This document shows, piece after piece, positions 23,707 to 34,228 of a stretch of 64,000 nucleotides of DNA. The notes below the pieces were generated by a model, which ran no database searches, was not told where the DNA came from, and saw nothing but the letters and a program-made list of their open reading frames with translations. Source of the stretch: Chlorella sorokiniana (taxonomy: Eukaryota; Chlorophyta; Trebouxiophyceae; Chlorellales; Chlorellaceae); contig CP084611.1 in NCBI GenBank assembly GCA_025917655.1, forward strand, positions 1,240,001-1,304,000, read 5' to 3'. The position numbers and the translations under genes were made by a program. Every line of letters starts with the position of its first letter. Positions within the stretch are counted from its first letter, which is position 1.

Positions 23707-26700
23707 ATGATGCCGTGCTGCAAGAGTGTTCAGATTCTCACAGCCTGCGCCCTTGTGGCATGCGTGCTGCCAGCGGGAGTGCGGTGCGCCCCTCCAAGGC
23801 TCGAGCAGGATTGCGTGCCCAGCGGGACGTTCAACGAGTCTTTTGGTATTTTCCCCGCTGGTGCCATCCTTGGGTCCGGCCAGGAGGCAGCCGGCCTCGC
23901 GGCGGTGAGTGGAGCCGACTTCTTGGCCTACCCGAGGGGCTGCCACTGGCAGACTACCGACTTTTGACTGTTCAAAGCGCAGGTGACAGTTGCCGATGGA
24001 TTTGAAGTGCGTTACGGGCCCACTTTCAAGGTGGGGAAGTACACATCTGGCGGTGAACGCTGGCCCGCTCCCGTCAGCCTCGGCATTCAACTCTGTTCTT
24101 CCCAATCCTATGAGGCAGGTCGTTAAAAACATTCCCAACAACGAAACTTACTTGCTCTACCAATGTGGCACCGAGCTGCCGCGCTCCGAAGTGCTGGCGC
24201 TGCCTGCTGCCAAGGTGTTTGAGGTCCCTCTGCGTGCCGTCAGCGCCCCAGACACTACTGTGCTGGGCTTCATGGTGAGTGACTGGTCCTGGAGCGTGAA
24301 AAGGCGAAGTATGCGTTGCTACAGCCGTGATGAAGGCCGGCGCCCGCCGTCCAGCATGCAATCGCCTCGTGTAAGTTGGCACACTCTGCAGGAGGCGCTC
24401 GGTGTGGAGGACCGCGTGGCGTACGCCAGCCATTACTCTGTGGGCACCTGCATGCAGCAGATGGTGCACGGTGAGCAGCTGCGATGCCTGTGCAAACAGC
24501 TGAATGCCGTGCCGCACTTCGCTGATTGCAAGCGGGTCAGCATGCCGTGCGGGGACAGCAGGCTGCAGCTGCGTGATGCTGCATGTTGCTCCAACCACAC
24601 CCCCTGCTCATGTGCGTGCAGATTGCCAGGGCGGGCAGGCGGCACTGGACCCCACCGCCCCCCAGCCGACCTGGCGCTGCTTCAGGCGCAGCTGGCAGGG
24701 GTGGATGCTGTGTTCACATTCTCGCCCTCCGACAACCCCCAGACCATCTCCTTCACGTGAGGAAGGAGGGGTCAGCAGCCTTATGTGCCAGCGTCCTGGG
24801 AGTTGTTGCTGGTGCTGGGCATGCTGCCTGCTTTTTTGGGGGCAGGCCAGGGACCGAGCGGCAGCGCAGGCTTGCGCCCCAACCCAGCTCAGCAGAGCTA
24901 CAACACCCCGGGAACCTGGCTCAGGGCCTCCGCCGATGCCGGCCCGCTGCACCGTGCCGAGTGGGTCAAGTATTTGGCGCTGTTCTTCAACCGCGAGGCG
25001 GCGGCCAACGCGTTTTACAGCCGCGTGGCGGCCTCCTACCAGGCGCAGCTCAAGGCGGTGCAGCAGGCGCGCCCTGCCGGTGAGCACGCCCCTTGCCTGC
25101 CAGGCCGCGCTCGCTGTCGGCAGGCGCCGCCCTGGCCAGCCCGTGAGCTGCCCTCCACACGCTCCAGCAACATCAACCGCATGGCTTTCAACATCGCAGA
25201 GCGGTGTCCCGGATTTGTCTCCTCCTCCAACATTGCAGGCGTGGAGCGCCCTCTCGTTGCGTGGCTGTCCTACAAGAGCTACCCCAGCTACGGCATCCCC
25301 GAGCAGGTGGATATCTCCTTCGCGCCCTTCAAGGTGCAGCTGATTGAGGTGAGCGCCCGCAGCCTGTCGACTGTCTCCGGCAGGTGCTGCAGCTGGATGT
25401 GCCAGCCCCGCCGCTCCTGCTTTGCTTGCTAGTTTGATGTCGCTGCAGCGCCCAAGCCCAGTGGTCTGCATACAGTTGCCCTCCCGAACTTGAGCCTCAT
25501 TGCCCCCATAGAGTTTCAGTTCATATGCCGTTGCACCCAAGCGCTTCAAAACCCTGTTCACTGCAGGATGCGGGGGCAAGGTGCTGGACCGCGCCGCGCT
25601 GCTCCAGCAGTACAGTGACGCAGCGGAGGAGGGAGGTTCGACCGCAAACCCTGCTGTGTCGCTGCTGCTATCCAAGCCTGGGGCGACAGACGCCGTGAGG
25701 GAGATCTTGAAGCAGGCGAGCCTGGCTCGGGCTTGGGAGCATGGGGCAATCAAATGCAAGACAGCCCTCTGGTGCTGAGGCTGCCAGTTGCTGCCGAGCT
25801 CCATCACGCGCAGCAGCCATACTGGACTACTGGCTGAGGTGGCCGCCAAGTCCTTGACCGCTGTTCTGGCCCGCATGAACCCCCTGTGCCACAGGTGTCT
25901 GTCATCATCGACGAGACTCCAAACGGCGAGGGCGGCTACAACATCAGCGACGTGCGCGACGTGACCCTCGCCGACTTTGCGTCGCGGCTGGGCCTGGCCC
26001 CTGCTGCAGACTTCCCGCCCTGGCCGCCCGCCGGGTGTACCACCTGAACGGGCGCATTGCAGAACGGGCGGTGGATGGCTACAATGGCAAGGACTGGTGG
26101 CAGACTGCGCTGGCCCGCCCGACCAGGTGCGCTCCTTGCCAGCAGGCAGGCGCTGGCAGGGACCCATGCGCTGCTTGGCATGGACTGCGGCTGCTCATGC
26201 CTGCTACAGGAGGACAGCGCTTGCTGCCCTTCATGCTGCCGGTTACTGCCGGCTGGGGTCGCTGGTGCTCGGTGCTTGGTTGCGAGACAGGCGGCAACCG
26301 TGGTGCGCAGGTGCTGAGCGACATGGTGCTGGCCATCACCCCGGGCGCTTCCAACCACGGCCAGGCCGCCTTTGTGGCCAACTACGACACCGACGCCATC
26401 CAGGCGGTGCCGGCCACGGGCTGCAACGACGCCTGCACCCGCTCCACGCGCGCCATCTGCCCCTCCGTACAGCGGTGAGGCACGGGCCGGCGCTCCTGCT
26501 GCTGCTGCTGCTGCAATGCAGGCCGGTGCAATGGCAGCAGGGCAGCGGTGTCTCTGCCAGCGGCCAGCCGTGCTGACTGACGGCTGGGCTGCTGACCCCT
26601 TGATTTTGCCATCCGGTCTGTTGCACTGTTGCAGTAACTGCGAGGGCCAGCTGGTGTATGTGGCCAACAACGAGTGCCTGGAGCCCTGCAACCAGGGTAC

Positions 26701-27029
26701 CAGCAGTGCAAGCGACAGCATGGTTGTTGAGGAGCTTCTAGCTCGGGTGCGCCTCAGGCGCACACCTTGTGTGGGTTGCTGCCTGGCTGGCAAGGTGGGA
26801 TTTGAGCTTGCTTCCACTTCATCAGCTAGCCTGCTCTACGCTGTTGCCTGCAGATCTGTCAGCAGGCGCCATCGCTGGCATCGTGGTGGGCTGCGTGGCA
26901 GGCGTCATGACGCTGGCCGTCGCAGCGGCTCTGTTCATGCGCAGCCGCACCCGCAAGACAGCTGCTCGCGCCCCCAACCTGAAGCCCCTCGACTCCGACC
27001 CAGGCGACAAACTCTCGGATGTGGCATAA
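23707..27029 (+). CDS. Periplasmic-binding-protein-like (TroA/siderophore-receptor fold) type I membrane protein
   Basis: A signal peptide (MMPCCKSVQILTACALVACV) is followed by a lumenal or extracellular domain: VVKNIPNNETYLLYQCGTEL, EALGVEDRVAYASHYSVGTC, LAGVDAVFTFSPSDNPQTIS, HRAEWVKYLALFFNREAAAN, VAWLSYKSYPSYGIPEQVDI, GGKVLDRAALLQQYSDAAEE and VSVIIDETPNGEGGYNISDV. The order fits the substrate-binding fold used by bacterial ABC uptake for siderophores, cobalamin or metals. A Cys-rich stalk (CNDACTR, CEGQLVYVANNECLEPC) leads to one transmembrane helix, AIAGIVVGCVAGVMTLAVAA, and a basic cytoplasmic tail ending KLSDVA. Exons include 23707-23904, 23983-24030 and 24119-24274. One-base frame changes occur near 24655 (run of C) and 26010. 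It probably acts as a surface receptor for an iron or metal chelate. Fold confidence is moderate; ligand is inferred. Confidence 0.65.
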
Positions 27030-27747
27030 CCAACACATCCCACTTCAAGACGACGGTCCCCGTTTGATGGAGAGTCACACGAAGTCTTCCTGCAGTTGAA
27101 AGGGTTGTCTGGCGCCTCTGCCAGCGCTGCGGCACAGACACATCACTCCCTCCAACAGTCAATCCCCTGCATTTCGCTCTGGATGATTACCAAGAATTGG
27201 AGTCACCTTCGACCGGCGCCGATGATTACCGCCGGGTGGTAGCTAGGGCGCGCCAGGCCGTTGACACTGACCAGCAGGCAGCTACAGCAAGATTGGCATG
27301 CATGCAGCCTTCCAGGCCACGTGCCAGTCAAGCATGCTGAGTATGCTCGCGTCATTACAATGGCTTCACCCATGTGCCATGGCTCCCCCCCCAGGCTTCC
27401 CAAACTTGCCCTGTTTCTGCCGCTGTGGTGCTTTACAGCACTGCCAGCATTTTATAATAACGTGCTAATTAAACAGATTGTTAATGAAAAGAAAGTTGTG
27501 AACAAGTAGTGAATCTTTGGTAGGTTGGTGTGACCGCATACAAGGCGGGTGTCTGCGGCGCCTTTGCGCATGCACGACGACGGTAGCACCGCCCGGTGGG
27601 GCAGACAAGGAGGCGCCTTCAATGTCAAGTCATAGCTGGCATGGCGATTGCGGGCTCACACATGATGGGCATTCACGGCCTGCCTCACCGTGCCTCGCAG
27701 AGCTAGACTTGCTGTACGCCAAGGCACCTTTTCCGAAATCGGCTAAG
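27030..27747. other. Convergent intergenic region (718 bp)
   Basis: This region lies between the 3' ends of the receptor-like gene (plus) and the SGNH esterase gene (minus). TTACA at 27356-27360 is TGTAA on the minus strand and may be the poly(A) signal of the esterase gene, about 390 bp past its stop. An AT-rich patch lies at 27450-27510. No gene or repeat is seen. Confidence 0.4.
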
Positions 27748-30523
27748 CTACAGTGAGACGCTGACAGCTGTCAGCATGACCTTGTACTGCTTGCCAACGA
27801 TGCCATCCTCTGGAGCCTTCACTATGGTGACACGTATGCGGCACCGCTTGTGCTGCGTAACCTGCATGCTCAACGGTCAAGGTCGGTGATTGCCCTGCAA
27901 CAACCTGCGCCTCTCCCCCACCTGGCACCTGTCTGTGATATGCTGTCTTGAAGACTGACGCTCGCTCTTTTCGGGTGCAGTCTACTTGGAGCGCGGGGCA
28001 GGAACAGCCTGCGACACATGTAAATCTTGCATGTCCCATACCCTCGTAAGAGGAGAGATAGGTCCATATCACGGTGGCAGTGCCAGCTATGATGTCGTTG
28101 CCCGAACGGGTGTCCAGCTCAAGTTCAGCCCAGGAACCTGAAGGGGCGACATGCGTTGCGTTTGACACACTCTGGTGTTACTCACCCTCCACCCTTCCCA
28201 TCAAGCCTCCCACCCACGTAATAATTGCAGCAGACAGCCTGCAGCTGCCTGGTGCCAATGCTACAAGGTTTGCCTACGCCCAAGTGTGCCAGCCTGCTCA
28301 GTGGTTGGAACGGCCACCCACCTATGCGCGTCCCGGACCAGCCCCATTTCTGCTGCGACCACTCGGTGGCTCCGGGCCGCTCTGCCTTGTAGGAGAAGCC
28401 CTGCTGCGCCTTGACCAGTGGCTGGAAGTGCTCCTGCAACAGCGCACCAGCCGCGTGGGCTCGAAAGCTTTGTTATGCGCGAGCGTCATGATGCTGAACA
28501 GCGGCATTAAGCAGCCAGAGCTCAGAAGCAAGGTGCCAGCACCAGCAAGACACCACCTACGGTAAGCGGAAGCTCACCGGCAAGGCGCAGAAGGACACCG
28601 GCAGGTCGGTGTTGTTGGGCAACATGGGGGCGGCAGCCCCTCCAGGCCGGCATGCTGCCGGGACTGCAGCTGGTATACTGCCGCCGCTTCTGCCAGGGCC
28701 CGGTTCAACAGCCACAGGACCAGCTCTGCCAACGCTTTGTTCCCTGTGGGCCCGGGGTGGATGCTGCGGCATGCAACAGGCAGCAACGGCAGTGTGACAG
28801 ACGGAAGTTGGGTGCCACAGGGCACTCAGACATCAGTGGACAGGCAGGCCTAGAAGCGATGCAGGCCAAGCACAAAGTGAGTGTCTGGCTGGAGGTTGCT
28901 GCCCACACTCACGTATCTTTGTAGAAGTAGCTGTCTTTCAAGGCTAAGTCTGCCATTGGCAGAAATCCGCGCGCCTTCAAGCGATGCACATTCCGAGCTA
29001 GAACCTTGTCAACCTGCAGCAAAGGATTTGATAAGTAGACGAACAGCGCAATAGCTTGGTGCTGTGGACAGTACTGTCCAGCAGGCAAGTGCTGCATTCA
29101 ACGGGCATTGGGCCTGACCTTGAACCCTTCCACGCCGGCATGCATCAAGCGCCATGCAGCAGCTCGCAGAGACAGCGCAGGTGTGTCGTAATACTGCAGA
29201 CATGCGGATGAGTGTGTGGACATGAGGACACCACCCAGTTTGTTGTGAAGGAAACACCACCAAAAGCGCACCGAGAACCTCAAGCAGAGGGTTCCCCCTC
29301 CCACCACACAGCAGGTTTTGCGCTGCAGCAAAGCACCCACACTGGCCAGGGTGCTGAGCATGTGCTCAATGCGGGCGTGGAAGGCGCCCTCAGTGGCGCC
29401 CTCCGCAGAGGCTTGCCACCAGGCGTAGTGATTCAGCAGCAGCACGGCGGGCTGGCTGGGGAGCGCCAGCGACTTGCGCAGCAGCTGCTCGTACGAACGC
29501 TGCCGGGCCCACTCTATTGGCGCGATGTCGTTGTACGCAAACTCGACGACCAGCAGATCGGCGGTCTGCATGTGTGAGGTTGGTGCAGGCAAGGTTCACG
29601 CAGCAGGCGATTGGTGCTGCATTCCTCCAGCGCCCCAACCAACCTGCCCACCTGGGGCACCATTCGCTCCAGGCATGGGCCAAACACGGCAGACGTGGTT
29701 CCAGACATTGCTTTGTTGCCATACACGTGTGCGCTGCAGGAGGCGAAAACGGGATCGTTCACAAGGTAAACAGTGGGCATGGCCATGCCTGGCTGGATGT
29801 GCTGACGCCCAGCTGGCATGCAGGCCAGCCCTGCCGCCCTTGGTTGAGGCGCAGCACTCTTGCCTGTTTGGAAAGCTGGCGTTCAGGGCGTCAAACGCTA
29901 GCCGAGCCCATGACGCGCCCACGGTCACGCTGCCACCCAGCATGAAGACCTGGATGGGCTTCCCGCCCAGCAACTTGTGCGCCACTCGCCGCAGGCGGTT
30001 GCCGCTGCCCAGGTACGCCAAGCCGCGCTGGGCCTCCTCCTCCATCAGAACTGGCCTCCAGGTGGGTTGGATCTGTAAGGCAACACGACGCTCCTTCCGA
30101 TGTATATAACGCTCCGGATCCATGTTCAGATTTGCTTGACTAGTCCCGCCCGACTGTGACAGACATGCACATGCCAACGCGCAAACTCCCGCACCTGTGG
30201 CCCCCTGACGCAGCAGGCATGCTGGCATGGGCTGTGAGCGTTTTCTTCAAATGTGTGAATGTCGGTAACACATCTACATGACAAGAGAAGAGTGGGACTG
30301 TTAAATCTTCATTCCAAATGAGAATGCTCCTGGGGTGCCCAGCGGCTGTCCCGGCGGGTCAGTAGGGTCCCTTTCAGCAGGCGCAAGGGCACCAGTGGGT
30401 GTTGTTCTCACCGCGGTTGGCAAAATGCAAGGATAGCGTGATGATCAGCGCTGTAAGGGCCAAAGAGAGCAGTTGCCACCTCCTGGCCTCGAGGGCACGA
30501 CTCCAGCTTCCTGCCTGCTCCAT
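27748..30523 (-). CDS. Membrane-anchored SGNH-hydrolase-type esterase
   Basis: Exon 1 (30523-30412) begins MEQAGSWSRALEARRWQLL and runs into a hydrophobic helix (SLALTALIITLSLHF), a signal anchor. It splices in phase to GAGVCALACAC. Block I is VFMLGGSVTVG with the catalytic Ser near 29940. Further segments are VFASCSAHVYGNKAMSGTTS, block III LLVVEFAYNDIAPIEWAR (Asn-Asp), AVLLLNHYAWWQAS, and block V split by an intron as FYKDT|IHPGPTGNKALAEL, which rebuilds the DxxH dyad. So Ser, Asn, Asp and His are all present. A second C-terminal module contains GSWAELELDTRSGNDII, TYLSSYEGMGHARF and CVAGCSCPALQVDC, then CRIRVTIVKAPEDG to TAG at 27748. The enzyme probably faces the Golgi lumen or outside and may deacylate or transfer acyl groups on polysaccharide. 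Substrate is unknown. Confidence 0.75.
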
Positions 30524-31139
30524 TCGGCCACGTAGTTGAGCCGAATGTCCCAAACAAGGCTTTCACACGATCATCTCCTGACTGCTCGCACTTACACGTG
30601 GTGGGGGTCGTACGGGCACGGTCACAGCATTTCCTCCGCCCTCCCAGACCCGTGCATTGGCCCCTACACGAATATGAGGTTCGAAGAAAGCTGTATAAGC
30701 TATATTCACGCGCGCATCAACCGCTCGGGGTCATCTGGGCGGCGCAAGCCAGGCTGTCGTCAGGCGGTGGCAGCAACACTGGCAGGCAGGCAGCAGCAGC
30801 GCGACCTGCCAATCAAGCATAGAAAGGGGTTGCGTGTGATCTCAGCCATGCGTCACAGCTGTGCTCACAAGGCTATGCTCACAAGGCGTGTGCACAGCGC
30901 TTCCCTGAGTCGGCAGCCCCGCTACGACTGGTGGAAAAGCAAACGGTGCCTTTTGGCAACAACCAAGCAGTGCTCACCTGCGGCTGAACAGGGGCCTGGC
31001 TCTCGTGCCCAAAAACGTGCAGGGTCCACACGCAGTGAAGAACTCCGTCTTCATTCCGCAGCCGCAGCTTCTGCCTGCAATGGCGCCTTCCCAGCTGCAG
31101 CTGCCGCCTGCTTGCGTCGTAGAGCAAAGAATGAGCGCA
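30524..31139. other. Intergenic region, no convincing gene
   Basis: This holds the promoter of the SGNH gene and the 3' region of the deaminase gene, both minus strand. A long plus-strand open frame crosses it (30536-31204), but it shows no domain, overlaps the certain coding end of the deaminase, and is treated as chance. Confidence 0.45.
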
Positions 31140-31864
31140 TCAGGCCGCCGCACTCTGCAGCCAGCACGCCACGTCGTACTTCCATGTTAGGGTGGAAGGG
31201 GTGAGGGCGCGCGGGTTGCGCTGCCGCCATCGCGCCTTCATTTGGCGCTGCTGCTTCTTCGGAGATCCCCGCTCGCTGCCTGCAGGCAGAGGTTCACCGC
31301 TGCTGCCCTCGTGGCTGCCGCTGTCGCTGTGATGGGCAGAAGCAGCGGTTCTCGGCAGCATCGAGATCCAGCTGCCATCGGCGCCCAGCAGCGTGTTGCG
31401 TGCCCCATACACCACGGTGCCCACGCGGGACTGCAGCAGCGCGCCCGCGCACATGGGGCACGGCTCCAGCGTGACGTACAGCGTGGCATGCAGCAGGCGC
31501 CAGGCGCCCGTGCCGCCGCTGCGCCGCGGATGCACACCAGCTCCGCATGGGCTGTGGGGTCGGCGCTGCGCTCGGTCTGGTTGCACGCCGTCGCCAGCAC
31601 CTCGCCGTCGCTGGACACTAGGACGGCGCCCACAGGCACCTCACCGGCGTCGGCCGCAAGCTGGGCCTGGTGAAGGGCCAGACGCATGAAGTGCTCGTCG
31701 GCGGCAGGGCCTGGGAGGGGCCCCGGCCGCCTGCCGGCGCCACTGCTGAAGCAGCCGCGGCAGCTGCAGAAGCCACGTACGCAGGCTGCGACTCGCCAGC
31801 ATCCATTGGCTGCGCAGACGCGCACACCGCGCCTCGACGAGGCTGGAAACAATGGGCATTGCAC
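31140..31864 (-). CDS. TADA: tRNA adenosine deaminase, TadA type (organelle-targeted candidate)
   Basis: A Zn-dependent deaminase that converts wobble adenosine to inosine in tRNA-Arg(ACG) in bacteria and plastids. The catalytic domain is clear: [40 protein letters not shown], the HAE zinc motif in [12 protein letters not shown], then [20 protein letters not shown] with PCPMC, and [19 protein letters not shown]. The proton-shuttle Glu of HAE and all three zinc ligands are present. The N-terminus, [20 protein letters not shown], is Arg/Ser/Ala-rich and could be a transit peptide. A basic C-terminal extension ([17 protein letters not shown]) follows to the stop at 31140. Between HAE and PCPMC the frame changes by one base near 31515, in GC-rich sequence, so the two halves are not in one open frame as given. 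The gene appears to lack introns. Confidence 0.82.
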
Positions 31865-32346
31865 AAGCCTGCAGGCACTCGGCGGCGGCGGCGGCGTGAC
31901 GGCCGGTGGGCAGCTTGCAGGGTGCTGCGCAGATCCATGGCACTATGCGATGACACTTCATCAACCTTTTCACCTGGTCGATTGTGCCGTGAAAGCCAGC
32001 GTGTTGCACAAGGCGAAACCAGCCGCGCACAGGTCACCATGTCCACTGAGGGCTCGGTAAAATAGCAGAATCACAACACTGGTGCAGCTTGCGGCTATGG
32101 AGGTCCACCCGAGACGTTTCTGACGGCGAGGGATGTACCATTGCAGTACAAGACGCAGAATTGCGTTGCGAAACGTGCGTATGTGATTTAGGGCTGCATT
32201 CAACAAATTGAATAGATTCCATTGTCTTCGCTGTCGCGGAAGACATTACCGCTGCTCTACAACCTCAGTCAAGGCATGTCTCTCCCGCCCTTTGTAACCC
32301 ACGGGCATTGTTGGTTGTACATCAGTACATAACATAAGCTACAGAA
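31865..32346. promoter_or_regulatory. Divergent intergenic region (482 bp)
   Basis: It lies between the minus-strand deaminase start (31864) and the plus-strand coiled-coil gene start (32347). The part nearest 32347 is AT-richer. A minus-strand open frame extends upstream of the deaminase start, so its true start or a 5' exon could lie here. No other gene is seen. Confidence 0.4.
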
Positions 32347-33936
32347 ATGCAGCAACAAGAGCTGCTGCGCAAAGCGGTTGTGGCCCTGGAAAGGAAGCTG
32401 CGCGACAGCTCCTGCCTGGCGTCGGCACTGGAGGCAGAGCTGGCGAAGGCACGGCAGGAGAGCGCAGAGCTGCCAGCAGCTCGACAGCGCTTGGCTGACA
32501 CCCAATCAGCTCGGGAAGCGCTGGAGCAACAGCTGCAGGACCGCCAGCGTGCAGCCAAGCAGGCTGTGTGCGAGGCGCAGTGTGCGGGTGAGCAGCGGGA
32601 CAGGGCGCAAGCAACTGCACGAGCTGCCGAGGCTGAGCAGCAGTCGCTTAAAGAGCAAGTGCGGCAGTGTCAAGCAGATGTGGAGGCGCTGAGGGTGGAT
32701 GAGGCACGAGCGCGGGGTCAGGCGGGGGTTTTGTTGGAGCAGGTGCAGCAGCTGGAAGCAGCCAACAGCAGCCTGAGGCAGGACAGCCAGTCGCATGCGG
32801 CACAGCTGCGGGCGGCATATGAAAGGTGAGCTGGAGCGCAGTGATTGAGGCGGGGTCATCTGATTGCAACAAGCTTTGCTAGCCTGGCTGTCTGCAGGGA
32901 AGCGGAGCTGCTAGCACAGGTTTCTGAGCTCAAGGCACAAGCGCGCCATCAGCAAGCCCTCCAGCCTTGCAATGCTGCATGCCAGCGGCATCCGCCAACC
33001 CCAGAGTGCAGCATCCCAACCTCTCTGCTGCCTTCATCTGCTGGGAGTGGTCTGGAAGCGGCGCATCGAGCCCTCTTCCTCGCCGCGGCAGCAAACCTGA
33101 CGCAAGGCTTCTCGTGCAGGGTGGAGCAGGCAGACGCCAAGGCTGCTGCCCTCGACAGCCGCCTGTTAGCGGTGGCCGAGGCTGTGAAGCGCCTGGGCAC
33201 CAACAACGCGGGTATGCAGGCTCAGCTGGTAGCAGCTCAGCAGCATGGGGAGCGGCAGGCACAGACTGCTGCCGCCCTGCTAGAGACAAACGTGCGGCTG
33301 CATGAGACGGTGTTGACGCTGCTTGAGCATTGCCCAGCAAACGTGGGTGTCACAGGCCCACCAGGACACGTGGAACAAAGCGGTGCGACCATGCCGGGAT
33401 TGCAGTTGGAGGGACAGCGGCAGCAGCAGCAGCGAGGCATGTCAGCACGCGGCAGGCTTCAGCAGGCGCAGCGCACTCCACGTTCCAGCGGGCTGCTCCT
33501 TGTGCCTCACGAGGGTGTGCGGAGCAGGCTCGGCAGCACAGGGACGGCTGCGGATGCAAAGCGGCCGCTGGGGCGCCCTCAGCAGCAGGCATCGGCACAG
33601 CGGGGCACCGCTCCACGCTCCGTGGACAGGCCGAGCCAGCAGCAGAACCAGTTGAATGCTGCACCGCTCCTCCATCGGGAGGCAACAGCCAGGCAGGCAG
33701 CAGTGGCTGCTGCGTTGCAGCTGCTCTCAGAACACCGCAGCCTGCTGGCTGTCCAGCGCACAGCGGCGGCAGAGCTGCAAGGTGTGGCTGGCGCCCTGGC
33801 TCGTGCTCCTAGCGGCAGCCAGCTGGAGCTGCTGCACCGACACGCCAGGCTGCAGGGCAAGCTTCGGGAGGTGGCGGCCCAGCTGGAGGACAGAGCGGTG
33901 CGCCTGGCGGCCCTGAGGCAGCAAGACCTACTGTGA
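32347..33936 (+). CDS. Coiled-coil protein of unknown function
   Basis: The start MQQQELLRKAVVALERKLRD is at 32347. The first 160 residues are an almost unbroken heptad-rich helix (LEAELAKARQESAELPAARQ, ALEQQLQDRQRAAKQAV, LLEQVQQLEAANSSLRQ). An intron at about 32827-32898 joins AAYER to EAELLAQVSELKAQAR. A further open segment, 32960-33120, looks un-helical and may be an intron; the frame is open across it. Coiled coil resumes with VEQADAKAAALDSRLLAVAE. A Gln/Arg-rich, Pro-containing region follows, then a last helix (QLELLHRHARLQGKLREVAA) to the TGA at 33936. It has no enzymatic motif, signal or membrane segment. Such proteins often scaffold centrioles, flagella or vesicles; nothing here decides between these. 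Confidence 0.65.
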
Positions 33937-34228
33937 TGCTGGGTTGGTTACGGGTGGCATGATTGTGTTTGAAATGCAGCGCATGTGTTGGCACTATAGC
34001 TGGGAAATAATGTATTCAGGCATGCGCAGGAATATCAAAGTACGCAGAGTAGCAGCAGCTGTCTTCTTGGAGTGTGAACGCAATGCAAAAAGAATATCAG
34101 TGAGGGGGCCTAGCCCATCAGTTGCCAAGGGAGCCCCTCAACTAAATGAAGCGTGTTTGCGGGTATCCACGAGTTCTGGGTATGGTACATCAGCATGCCA
34201 GGGTGGGGAAGGAGGGTCGCGGGTAGGT
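33937..34228. other. Convergent 3' intergenic region
   Basis: A 292 bp gap between the ends of the coiled-coil gene (plus) and the RraA-like gene (minus). It is AT-richer than the flanks, without a recognisable TGTAA in either direction and without coding exons. Confidence 0.4.

Noticed and set aside
30536-31204. A 222-residue plus-strand open frame
   Set aside because: It has no domain, overlaps the secure coding end of the TadA gene on the other strand, and its composition is what an open reverse frame in GC-rich DNA gives by chance.
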